Shown one piece after another: positions 13,677-25,249 of a stretch of 64,000 nucleotides of DNA. The notes below the pieces were generated by a model. It searched no databases. It was given only the letters and a program-made list of their open reading frames with translations, and had not been told where the DNA came from. The stretch spans positions 47,602,012 through 47,666,011 of the forward strand of contig CM059971.1 in the NCBI GenBank assembly GCA_030490835.1, written 5' to 3'. The DNA is from Annona cherimola (taxonomy: Eukaryota; Streptophyta; Magnoliopsida; Magnoliales; Annonaceae). A program made the translations under genes and the position numbers. Position 1 is the stretch's first letter. Every line of letters starts with the position of its first letter.

Positions 13677-16193
13677 CTAGGTAATGTAATAATAAAATAT
13701 ATATTCATGAGTATGAAAACATGTGTATTAGAGGTTAAAGAAATGAAATTGTGGGATTAAACAACGTGAATAATGCACGTGAATAGTGCATGTGAATAGT
13801 AACCAAGGTGATTAGGAGATAATCATGTAGATTAACCTAACCACAAAATGACAAAAAGGAGATTTAATCACTACAGGACAAAATAGCAATACTTTTTTAT
13901 ATTTTAATGAAATTTTGGATTTTAGTGAAAAATTAAAGAAAATTTCATAATTTGCAATTCGGACGTCGGATTTAGATGAAATTTTTTATGGATGGTTAAA
14001 AATTCATGATGAATATGATGAATGGTATAAGATGTGATGAAAATCAGGAATCAAGGGTCAAGATGGAACATCAATTGGAGATTAAAAAGGAAGTTTATCT
14101 TTATTATTAATTTCCTTTGACTTTTATTAAATTTAAATAATTAAAAAATAAAAATAATAAATGAAAATCTGCAAGGGGGCTGGACGTGTAGGGGCTATGG
14201 AAAATGGGAGCCAAATCCAATGGCTCAAATTCATCCTCATCAAAGATCAATGGATGAGACTGAATTAGCTTAAAATAAATAATTTAATAAATCAAAAAAT
14301 CATGAAAATTAGGGCGTCCATAGGGGGGCTTGAGCTGATCTAGGGTGGCTGCACATGGCTCAATGCACCTTTTGAAAATTAGAAAAAAAAATATTTACAA
14401 TTTAATACCTTGAGCAAGGGGGTAAATTGTAATTTCATGAAAAATCAAATACTATAAATAGGGGATGCATGGGACGTCCAAGGGCACACCATTCCAGCTC
14501 AAGATTGAGAAATTCAAGTCTTTCCCACCCCCAAATTCATTTCTAAGAGAGAAAAGGCAAGTAGGAGGAGAGTTTTTCTACTTCGGGTAAGTGATTTCCA
14601 TCCAAATTTTTTTTGGATGTTAATTAGGGTAAAATCATGCTTAGATAATACCTAAGCATGAAAAAATAAGTATAGTTATAATGCTTAATTGAAATTATAC
14701 CAAAACATCAAAATTTTGGAGCAAAGATAGAGCATTCGGGAAGATAGCATATGATATGTGTAAATAATGCTCCAAAATTGATAAAAGATGATTTGGGATG
14801 AATGAATATGATAAAATGATGTTGGAATGATGATATATTAATTTCATAATTTTTGGAATTAAGGATTATGCTTAAGTGAATTTATGTTAATTTTTAATAT
14901 ATGGAGAAAATGATTTATTTAGCCAAGTTAATGATGATACATTCAAAATTTATAAATTTTCCCATGATATACTAAACATAAGCTATGTCATGGTATTTTT
15001 TATTTTTGGGAAAAATGTCGATTTTTGGAACCCATGAACAGTAACTAACACGTTGTGAACAGTAACCTCTGATGAACAGTAGTTTGTTACAGTGACATGA
15101 ACAGTAACTATGAATAGTAAACAGCGTGATTTTAAGAAAAATTGAGATTTATTTTTATAAGGATGTATGGATGGAATTTTTAAGAATTTATGGATAAAAA
15201 TCCATATAAAGAAATAATGACCAAGTATTTTTAAGGTTAACTTCTATAAAAATGAGGTAATGAATGATTATAAAGCATGCATGGGGAGCAAACTAAGACA
15301 TGGAATGATATAGATAAAAGATCTCTTTTCCTTGTATATGAAAAGGTGGAGGACACAGACTGAGGAGGTAAACAAGTAATATGCTTTGTAAAATATTTTT
15401 AAATGATTGCAAATTGTTTGCTTACATGTTTTATGAATTATATTTAAAGATGGTCATTCCGATAATTCTTTACATGAAATAATTGCTAACTGCTTGTTAA
15501 ATTACTTTCTAAATGATTTATCAAGTTTTACGGAGCATGTCATGTCGGCGTATGTATGAACATGGTGCACAAGGAAAAGGCTTTGGTGGAGGTAGTAAGC
15601 GGATCAGAGGGTCCCCCTTCACTATTGCCAAGTCGCAAGGGCTGTACGTCGACGGCATCCTCTCAGAGGTTGGAGGCACAAGGAAAGTCATGAATGAATG
15701 AATGCATTGCATTCTCATGAAATGCATGAAAAGGTTTCTGTCCCATTGGTAATTGATCACTTGGTAAGTGTCCCTACCAAATGGGGAGAAATGCATTTGA
15801 ATGAAAGAAAAATGTTTACTTGCCAAAGAAAAAGGCTTGCTTACTGAGTATTATTACTCATATGTGTTTTCAAAATGACAAACAGACTATGGAGCTGACT
15901 CATAAAGGATGCCAGGCAGAAATGACCTGCAAATTTAATTGCAGTTCTATGTATGCGTCCAAAGGGACAAATGTATGATAATCATGTTGAAGACATATTT
16001 TATGGATATTACAAATATGATTGTACTTATGTGAATTATTTCAATAAAAAGAATATATAAATGGTTTTATGATGACATGGATGAGTCTATTATGAATAAA
16101 GTGTATGCTTAAGTAACGAAAGAAAAGAAAAAAATTAGACGAGATCCAACCCGGAATAAGGCCTATGTGGATGCCTCGGTTCGGGGCGCCACA
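13677..16193 (+). mobile_element. A-type LTR lacking its first ~50 bp
   Basis: Collinear with the complete A-type LTR at 28707-31662 from that element's position about 51 (CTAGGTAATRT) to the terminal GGGGCGCCACA at 16193. Shared blocks are the GTGCACGTGAATAGTG repeats, TATAAATAGGGG, CTTCGGGTAAGTGATTTC near 14581, the GAACAGTAAC cluster near 15045, and the GC island at 15570-15690 (GTCCCCCTTCACTATTG, GACGGCATCCTC). The terminus is followed by TTTGG and then B-type LTR sequence, so the element sat inside a B-type LTR. The matching left TSD is not in the window. No protein is encoded. Confidence 0.82.
14453..14460 (+). promoter_or_regulatory. TATA box of the A-type LTR fragment
   Basis: TATAAATA followed by GGGG, about 135 bp upstream of a GGGTAAGTGA donor-like site. 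The second A-type copy has the same arrangement at 29542. Position within the LTR and conservation support it as the U3 promoter. Confidence 0.6.
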
Positions 16194-16916
16194 TTTGGTG
16201 TGACCAATTCACTAAGATAGGCCCAAGGCCGGCGGCGCCCTCCCTGAGATGGGAGAAGACAAGGACGGATGGTCGCCTGGCTAGCTTCCATCCTATGAAG
16301 GACATGTTCACGATTATACAATTCATTATGCATGTCGTGCCTGTGATAGGTACAAAAACTATGTTTTCAAGATATACCTTTCCAAAAGGTATAAATTGCT
16401 TTCCAAGATATTTTAAATGAAAAATATTGCCTGCAAAATGAATTGCCTGTAAAATATACAGCTTGCTTATTGAGTTTCAACTCACGTTTTCATTTTCTAA
16501 ACCCATAGACAGGTGAAAGAAAGGACCTGGCAAATGAGCAAGAGCAGACCATTGAAGAAATGGAAAAAACATTATAAGTTTTATGTCATGGAAAATTTAT
16601 GTTGAATGGTTGTAGAATACTTTGATGTTTTATGTTGACGACTATGGATGATACATGCTGTGACATCTGATTTATGTGAAAGTTTGTAATGTCTTGTGAA
16701 CATCATGCTTAGCTATGAAATTGTTGGATGGAAATGACCTAAATATGCATGAAATGAGAAATGGAAGAAAATAAACTTCTATGGAAATATATTTAATTGG
16801 ATAAATATACGTTAAAACCCGCCGTGTGACAGGGTAACAATCCTGATCACGTTTACCAATCAATAACGATCTCGAGGTAAGGCTCAGGATGTGACGCTCG
16901 AGTTTGGGGCGCCACA
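16194..16916 (+). mobile_element. B-type LTR, 3' part
   Basis: Plus-strand equivalent of the left ends of the minus-strand B-type LTRs at 45686 and 58835. In order it shows the GC island (GGCCCAAGGCCGGCGGCGCC, then CTCCCTGAGATGGGAG at 16240-16255), the acceptor-like block TTGAGTTTCAACTCACG...ACAGGTG near 16470-16515, the conserved 3' hairpin at 16824-16851, and the terminus GGGGCGCCACA at 16916. Its 5' part would lie left of the A-type LTR nested in it and is lost beyond the satellite junction. The following ATATA is the candidate TSD in host LTR D. Confidence 0.8.
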
Positions 16917-19198
16917 ATATACCTCTTACACATGGTAACTTGTAATTCTCATGTAAAGAATTCTTTGCACCTCCATTTGAATATCATTTTGATGAAACAT
17001 CAATTAAATTCATGTTAGCATGCCATTTCCACATAGAAAAGAATTTAATCAATCATTTCATTGAAAGCAGTAATCAATTCGTAATAAAGAGATAAAGGGA
17101 TGACCATCTTTAAATAACTTTAGAAACATTCAAGTGAAATCACTTGAAAATATTTTAACATTTGAAAATAAAATATCATTTTCAAAAGTCTTGCTTACTT
17201 ACCTAAGGCGATCCTTTTGCACCTTCCATCTTTTCCTTGCCTTTTCCTAGACAAGTAAACATGATTACCTTATATATTTTTATCATCAAGCACAACTTGT
17301 TTTTTTTTGCATATACGTGTCATATAGTTTTTAATCTCATATGGTCCATAACACATTAACTTTAAATTATTCTTTCTTTGACATTAATACTTATATTTTC
17401 CAATAACCTCATACCCATTTAAATTTAATACATGGGTTGTTTCTCTTCTTCCATACTTATGTCTTGTGTATGAATCTCTTGAAATTATTCAAGATACGCA
17501 TTCATACTGTTGTAGCAAGTTATTTTCTTATCAATCCTTTCTTTGAAATGCATATCCATTTTCACCCTTATTAATGGACATATATATATATTGACTTACT
17601 CATAAGTCTTTTGACAATCACATCACTATGAAATCTTAATTAGTGGTTCATTTTCTTCATTCCATTCATATATCTCAATAACATAGGCATATATATGCCA
17701 TAGGGTGTTCAACTTACATTTAATCCTATGCAAGTTAACTCTAAACACTTTTCTCGATTAATACATCATATTTTTTTAACATCCATATATGTATATTTAT
17801 AGCTATATAACCTTCATGGTTGGTCAATCTTTCCATTCAACTTTAAGTCTTGGGTTTTCAATCTTTTGCATTTGTTATAACTAGTTCGCTTGTAGCAAAT
17901 ACCATTTACCCTTCTTAGTAACCATTAATATATATATCTTTCATAATGGCTACATATATATACATATATAACTTTTATAATCATAGTAAATATTCATTTA
18001 TTCTATTAAATACCCAAGTCTAGGGTATTCAATCACTTATTCTCAATCCTTACATGATCTTAAACTATATGTGACTTTGAGTAATTCAACTTTACTCAAT
18101 TTTTCTTCGAGATGAACACTTTCATCTCTTAAGTCACATATATTTTCATATTTTTCAATGATGAGTCATTCATTTGACTCAATATCCTAACCTAGGGCAT
18201 TTAATCTTCTTTTAATCTTTCAAGACACTTGGCTAACACTCACTTGAGACTTCAACCATCAAGTTCGAGCAAGGTTTCTGAACTTCATATTTCTTAAATA
18301 ATATGTATATCCCATATGATTTCTATTAGCTTACATAACCCACTTGTATTTCAAGTTGGGTGTTCATACATAGCAACATAGCTTATATATCATATCATTT
18401 ATTCATTCATTTTTAATACCCTTATGTAGGGTAAACATTTAAATACATTATAACTCTTCCATTAAATCATTATATGGAGGTTCATTACCTCCCATTTATC
18501 ATTTGTCATGTATTTTTCACATTTCATATATCAGTGCCCACTCTAGGCACATACCTAATAAATTAGGCCTCACATATCAATCGTAAAATTTGATATTATA
18601 ATTAATTATCGAAAGTGCAACTTAATCATTCATTTCATCACATATTCACGCATTTTTTTGCATTATAGCAAATCATATAAGTCATTTATCATTCATTCAT
18701 ACATATCCTTTCATATATAACCATCTTACAACATATATACTATGTGTTTCTTAAAAATTTTCAAAACAGCAATTTGCCTCTTAATTTGGCATGATTAAAC
18801 CCTTAATTAGTACATAATTTAGGATATTTTCATGAAATTTTAATCCCTTAATCATATGGTCCCAAAACAGCAACTTTGGTACCATTCTTTCTCACATTCA
18901 AAGTCCCTTTTGACATGTGTTTCAAAACATATTTTTAAACCTTTAATTCTAGCCCTTAATCATACTTTTCTTATCTCAAATTTAAATTAATTTCGCATAT
19001 TCAAAGTCCAAAAATTAGTTGCTCCAAAATAGCAACTTTCCATGCACGTTTGGGTACCCTTTGGACACCCTTTGGACGTTCATATCACGGGTCCATAAAA
19101 ATTCAGATTTGTGCATTTGTTTCCACCCCCTTGTTGGACGTCCCATGTGCCCTAAATTTAGGATATTGTACCCATTAATTCAACCATGTATCAATTCG
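16917..19198 (-). mobile_element. Giant LTR D, left piece
   Basis: Minus-strand sequence related to the C/E-type and B-type LTRs. It carries the donor-like block read as CTTGCTTACTTACCTAAGG near 17193, AGGGATGACCATC near 17097, and the run through CCAAAACAGCAACTTTGG near 18851. It continues at 33324 after the C insertion: CATGTATCAATTCG at 19185-19198 joins ATTGGTTTAATC at 33319. It holds many AT-rich ATATA runs and no coding frame of interest. Its 3' terminus (left end) is not present because the piece begins in mid-element directly after the B-type LTR end at 16916. Confidence 0.72.
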
Positions 19199-19869
19199 TG
19201 TGAAACTCCAACCTATGTAGGACTCAATGGGATGCATTGATCATATATACATGATTTACATGTGATTTAAAAGAATTTTGAATGATTTATGGATGATTTT
19301 ATGATTTAATGATATTTTTCAATTAGGGTTTAATTAGGAATGATGATTAAAAATTTAATCACCGGAGCCCAAAGTGAGTCAGTATGACCTGAGGGGCTTA
19401 ATGAGGATTTAATGGTGACAATGTATCATGGATAATCATGTTAATAATCATGATTTAATTTATGGAGATTAAAGAGTAATTATGGAATTAAGATGAAAAA
19501 TGATGATTAAGGGAATCATGATGAGATTATGGTGATAATTAATTATTTTTATCCCAAATCCAAAAGATAAATTTAAGTAGTCATAACTTGAGTTAGAAAC
19601 GTAAGATTGAGATGAAATTTGAAACAATGGAATAAAATTATGAAATCTATGAGATGAATGAAATGGATTAAGTTAATTATCATGGAAAGTTGCTTTCTTG
19701 GAGAGCAAGTAATAAGTTACTTAAGAGCTAAGCAAAGAGGGCAATTTGGGAACGGTGAAAATGGAATTTACAAAAAATACCCTAGGGGTTGCTTGGGCAC
19801 CAAGAAAAGTGACTTATAAAAAGAAGAAAAAGGGAGACCAAGCTGCTGCACGTCCCAATAGGGGAGAGA

Positions 19870-19870
<1 letters not shown>

Positions 19871-19912
<42 letters not shown>
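19871..19912 (+). repeat. (GA)n microsatellite
   Basis: An uninterrupted run of about 20 GA dinucleotides inside LTR C, upstream of its first donor-like site. The open frames across it on both strands (19746-19934 and 19782-20045) are artefacts of the low-complexity run. Confidence 0.95.
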
Positions 19913-19917
<5 letters not shown>

Positions 19918-21902
19918 CAAGGGAGAAAAAATAGAGATTTTCTCCAAGGGCAGCAGCTAGGGCATGTCCAACCCAGCAAGGAAGAGGAGAAAAGAAGAAG
20001 AAAAAATGGAAGGAGCAGCTTGGGAAGCTCGGGGCAAAGAATCAAATCGGGTAAGTACCCGTTAAGTTAAAGCCTTCCAATTTCCAAGTTTTCTTCTTGA
20101 TATTGGAATTATGATTTTAAATCATAATAAAACTCTAAAGAAAGATTAATAACATTCTGAAATTAAGCATTGATTGAGGGTTTTGCATATGTATTGAAAA
20201 GAGATCCAAATATGGGAGCAAAACCTAGAAGAAATGAGGCAGAAATCTCAAATATGGAAGAAATAGTTAATGAACGAGTTTTAGCATGAACGTTTGTGAA
20301 AAGACTCATTATGGGGTCATTAAGGAACGACCCAATTTTCAGCTTAAAAGGATTAGTACGTTGGAAATTAAAAATCTGGAAATATCAACCTGGACAGGAT
20401 TAAACGGGTGGCAGGATCAGCTGCACCAAAGGATTTTTAATACTTTTTATACAAAGCCTTTTCGGCTAAAAATTTTACAGGATATAAAAGAGATATCTAG
20501 GATCACACTAAAAAAATAAAGATTAGGTTTCGATGGGTATAAATATACCCCCATAATTAATGTGATTTGGACTGTCTGAAAAATGGATGCTATTGTCTAG
20601 CAAGGTAAAAATACCAAAATAAATATAAATGCTTAATTTTTTGTATTGAAAATATTTATTTTAGTTAATTCATGACGTTATTAAGGTATGGTATAAATTT
20701 CAGATCAAAACTACTTGATTTGATATTAATTCAAGATTTTGAGAATTCAGTGTGCCTGAATTCAGCATTATGGACAACTTAAGGAATAAATCAAGATAAA
20801 TATTAAATTTCAGGTTTTTGTGATGGAATTTTACTTATAATGGGATATCAATCATGATTTAGTTTAATTCATATAATGATTTATGAATAGGTTGCTGATT
20901 TTATAAAGTATGGAACCTAGGGTTGCATATATGACCCGATTTTTCCATTTTTATGTTAAAAATGTTGGGGAAATGAGATTAAATGATTTATGAAAGTTAT
21001 ATAGGATAAAATACCCTAGGATTATGATACTTTGGACGCCCAAAAGGATTTGGGAAGATAAGCCCCAAATCCGATTTTTATGAATTTTATGAAAAGATGT
21101 CCAAATGGGGTGAAAACGGTACCCGAAATGGATGAGTAAGTTGCTGTATGGAAACCATTTAATTATGGGATTCAAATATGTGTTAACACCCTAAATTTGG
21201 GTTAAGAAAATTATGGTTTAAGACTAAAAATTTTGGATTAAAAAATCTGTTTAAACCATGTTGCTAAAGAGAGCATTGAAATGACGAAAAATGGGTTCTA
21301 AAGTTGCTGTTTTGGGAACCCTATGATAAATGGATTATAAATCCAAAACTAAACCCTAAATTATGTGTTAATTAAGGGTTTTAATCATGCTAAAATTAGA
21401 GACAAGTTTTTATTTTGAGAAATTTTAAGAAACACAGGATTTATGTATTGAGAAATGGATGTATATGAAGAGTTAAGTATGAATAAATGATATGTGAATT
21501 ATGTAAGTTGTTAAAATGTAAAAATGCATGAAGAAGTGATGGAAAACGTGGATTAGGTTATTGTTTAAGTAAATAATAATGTGATGTAAAGGTTATGATA
21601 CGTATGAACACCTGACTTGAAAGACAAGTGGGCTAAGCTAGTGTAATGTAAGTCCAAATGGATCTATGTAGGTTGGAAAACCTAAGGAATATAAGTATTT
21701 GAAGATGATGCAAATAAATGAAATATTATTTTCATTTATCTAGGCAAAGACAAGGAAAAGAATGGACGAAAAGGATTATGGCGATCTCAGGTAAGCAAGC
21801 GAACTTTCTAAAATGTTGTTTTCTTTCTATGTGATGATATGTGATTAAAATTGTTTATGATTATGTTTTAATGAATGGGCAAGCACAAATTTTGAAAATG
21901 AT

Positions 21903-21990
21903 GGCTTTAATGAAAAGCCACAAGTTTTGAAAAATGACGGCTTTAATGAAAAGTCATAAGTTTTAGAAAAGAATGGCTTTAAGGAAAAGC
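21903..21990 (+). repeat. GGCTTT hairpin array, three ~36-bp units
   Basis: Three tandem units of about 36 bp each hold GGCTTT, a short loop, then AAAGCC or AAAGTC: GGCTTTAATGAAAAGCC at 21903, GGCTTTAATGAAAAGTC near 21939, and GGCTTTAAGGAAAAGCC near 21974. The related minus-strand LTR E has the same array at about 56920-57020. A further hairpin, TTGCCAAAGATTGGCAA, lies at about 22053. Confidence 0.75.
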
Positions 21991-22944
21991 CTCAAGGTTT
22001 GTTTCATGGGAAGCAAGCAATACGTTTTAAGATAAGTATTTTATCATCAGTGTTGCCAAAGATTGGCAATGCTTTATGTTAATAGAATTGAAAATTTTGC
22101 TTATGAGTAAGCAAGTTCTCCATGATAATATTTTTAAAGGATTTCATGTTTGATGCCGATGGTTTTAAGAATTTTCTTTTAAGTAAGCAAGTTCTTTATG
22201 ACGTTGTTTCAAAAGTATTTTATAAGAAAAAGGGAATTTTTTCCTTTTTCACAAAGCAACAAATGTAAATAAGTTTTGAATTTCTCTTATGATATTTAAT
22301 GATAAATAATCATCTTATAAAAGAAAAAAAAAGAAAAAGGAGATTTGATTTATGAAAAAGATTGGTTTTGCTAAGTCTTGATAATTAAATAATAAATGAT
22401 GATTTGGACATAGTTCATATTTTTGAAATGATATTCGAAAAGTTTTGATTTCCTTTCAATAAGGAAATCTATGTTGAAAATATTTTGAAAAATATTTATA
22501 CGGATGTGTTGAAGGGGATTTAAGGATGACTAACCTCCTATGTTGATTTCATAAAATGGTTTGATTTCGGGTTGTTAAATGGTATACAAAAGATTATGCA
22601 AGCCCTTTATGTAAAAATGACAAAATTGGTATGCGAACAAGAAATTGATTTTAAGGTGGTTGAGAAGGGGCTAGCACAATTGCATAACTTTTGTAAGCAA
22701 AAGGCCCCGAAATGAAAATCAAGAAAATGCTAGGAAAAATATATGATTTACTCTTGAAAATCTAAAAGTTTTGAAATTCTATTATTAAAAGGGTTTTAAG
22801 GTATGTTGTTTCTCAAATATTTTAAATATTTATCAAAATATTTTACTCAAAATGTTTCTAAAAGAATTTAAGGAAGGTCATCCTAAAATTAGATTTCAAA
22901 TGACAACTTGTTTAAAGTGGGTGTGCTCGCTTTACAAGTTGGCA

Positions 22945-23120
22945 CGGACTGCGGTCTGTAATGTGTTTTTTTCAAAATAATTTGTTTTAAAAAGACACAG
23001 ACTTCGGTCTGTGATGTTTTTGAGTTATGGATGCAGACAGAGGTCTGTGATCCCGATTTTAAAGGATATGGGCTGCAGTCTGTAATAATTTAAACCAAAC
23101 GGGCTCGGTCCGTCATAATA
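22945..23120 (+). repeat. CAGAC/GTCTG hairpin array
   Basis: Five irregular units: CGGACTGCGGTCTG at 22945, CACAGACTTCGGTCTGTG at 22996-23013, CAGACAGAGGTCTG at 23034, GGGCTGCAGTCTG near 23070, and GGGCTCGGTCCGTC near 23100. The second is a perfect 7-bp stem closed as C(TTCG)G, the classic very stable RNA tetraloop. LTR E has the same array on the minus strand at about 39265-39445, including a copy that also reads ACTTCGGT. Confidence 0.75.
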
Positions 23121-23719
23121 ATGTATGGTGCACCAGTATAAGGAACAGGCCGATTGAAGAGCACGGTTGGGATGACCGGAGCTCACTCTAAATATAGCCA
23201 AGTAGCTAAGGGATGGCAGGAGTGCCAGCGGTGCCCTCCCTGAGATGGGAACAGGATAAAGGAACAGTCGTCTGGCTAGCGTGTTGTTAAGGATTCTCTT
23301 CCAAAAGGTAGCATGATCATTTGCTAAGTGTCACTACTGAATGGGGAGAAATGTGTTTACATACATTTTGCTTTTCAAAAGCCCAAAGATTGGGATATAA
23401 AAGCATTTATATGAAAAAGTTATCCTAAATTGAATTTTTATGAGTCATTATATATAAGTTACCCTAAAAGCAAGGTGTTTTACATAAAATGTGTAAATAA
23501 TAAGAATAAAAAGAAACGGTTTCTATGCAAAAGTTTTCATGAAAAGGATTTATGACTTGTTTGCTATAAACAAGCCCCGAGATGAGGATTATAAAAAAGG
23601 GTTTATGTTGGAAAATATTTTGGACATAAAAATGTCCATTTCTAAAAAGTTTATGTGGGAAAAATGGTTGGACATGAGAATGTCCATTTCCTAAAGGGAT
23701 TTATGTTGGAACATGTGTG

Positions 23720-25201
23720 TGTTGGAAACATGTGGAAAATAAGCTAAGTTTATGTTTTGATAATTAACAAATCAATTTGAGTAAGTTTTGGTTACTAACA
23801 TGTTTGTGAAGATGATTAAAGGACATACAAATGAAGAAAATGAAGCATGACAAGTCAAGTCGATTTCCAAGTCGACTCAAGCTTCGACTTAGGCCAAGTC
23901 GATCCCCAAGTCGACTCAAGAAGTGACTTCGAGGCGTCATTTTCGTCCAGATTTGAATTCGGGGATGAGAGCTGCCGAAGTCGCATCCCAAGTCAACTCC
24001 AGCTTCGACTTCAGTGCGGAACTTGCAGATGATGTCAACTCAAATCAAATGAAGATCAAATGAAGCTCAAATGAAGACCAAAGCAATCAGGATTGCATGA
24101 ATCCACCATGTTGAATCATGAACACATACTCGGACATCTTCCATGCATCCCAAGACTCAAGACTCAAGACATGGAGTAAAATGTTTTTAAGATAGAAGAA
24201 TTATAAAGGTCTTAAGTAAAATCAAGGGAACAACATTAATTTGAAGAATATCAAGAGAACAAATTCATCTCCAAGAGTTTCAAGTTCATCAAGCAAGCTG
24301 AGGAAGTGAAGTCGCACCCGAAGTCGACTTCACCTGCGACTTGGGTCAAGTCGAGGACCAAGTCGACCTAGACTGGAACTTGAAGAAGTTGCGAACAGGC
24401 GAAGTCGCACCCGAAGTCGACTCCATCTGCGATTTGGGCGAAGTTGCACCCAAAGTTGACTCCATCTGCGACTTGGGGTCGCAACGGTCGGAAATTTTCG
24501 AACGTTGACGCATTAAATGCGCGCCACCTACTTCCAAACGTTCGGATTCCCTCAATAGTTATAAAAGGCATTCAATATGAACGAGGAGGGTAGCTGAGAA
24601 ATCATTGAATGAGCATAACTCCCATCTTTAAGAGCATTAAGTGATCAAGCCAACATCTAGAAGAAGAACCTTGCTTTCAAACTGCCAAGAGCCGCTCGTT
24701 GAATCTTTCAGACTGCTTTACAAGTTCTTCTCTGCGCCAAATCTGCCTCTACATATCAGTAACGTGTAGAAACTTTCTTTTACTTTTACTTGTTGTATTG
24801 AACTTGATTTAGTTTAGGTAACTAAGATCAAGTGTAAGCAAAGTAGTGTGTGATTGGAGTGGAACTCGTCACCTACTTGTGCTGTGAATTTTTGATGCCC
24901 CCTAGAGCTGGAATCTAGAAAAGAGCAGTGACTCTAGTTGTATTTGTGAAATATATAACGGAACCCAAGTCACAAGAGGTGTGAGCTTGGAAGAGTGGAG
25001 TAGGGAAGGTTGCCCGAACCACTATAAAAACTTGCTTGTTGATTTTTATTTCTGCTCTCTGCGCTATATTGCTTTCCATTTGTTTCTTCATAAAAGGGGA
25101 CTAGATTAATTCGGGGTAAAGTTTCTGTTTAAGTTTAAATTTTTTAAATACCCAATTCACCCCTCCCCTCTTGGGTAATTGCCATTAACTCGGGACCAAC
25201 A
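23720..25201 (+). mobile_element. copia 5' LTR (1482 bp)
   Basis: Starts TGTTGG, ends CGGGACCAACA. The U3 part is dense in AAGTCGACTC/GCGACTTGGG modules of about 39 bp. A TATAAAAG box lies at 24560-24567. Compared with the 3' LTR it lacks one module near 24000 and has one extra near 24440, so module copy number has changed since insertion. A pyrimidine-rich CACCCCTCCCCTCTTGGG lies close to the 3' end. Confidence 0.95.
24560..24567 (+). promoter_or_regulatory. TATA box of copia 5' LTR
   Basis: TATAAAAG, conserved at 31780-31787 in the 3' LTR, downstream of the GTCGAC-rich modules. Confidence 0.65.
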
Positions 25202-25203
25202 AG

Positions 25204-25217
25204 TGGTATCAAAGCAG
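25204..25217 (+). promoter_or_regulatory. Primer binding site, initiator tRNA-Met
   Basis: TGGTATCAAAGCAG begins 2 bp after the 5' LTR. It matches the usual plant copia site complementary to the 3' end of tRNA-iMet (TGGTATCAGAGC) with one substitution. Confidence 0.88.
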
Positions 25218-25249
25218 GTCTTTGAGTTTTACCAAAAAGATCTTTTGAT

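Noticed and set aside
16194..16330. GC-rich island as a possible gene exon
   Set aside because: Present in all LTR copies with frame-breaking differences, so it is better explained as a structured non-coding LTR segment.
19746..20045. Open frames on both strands across the GA repeat
   Set aside because: They are created by the stop-free (GA)n run and have no protein-like composition outside it.
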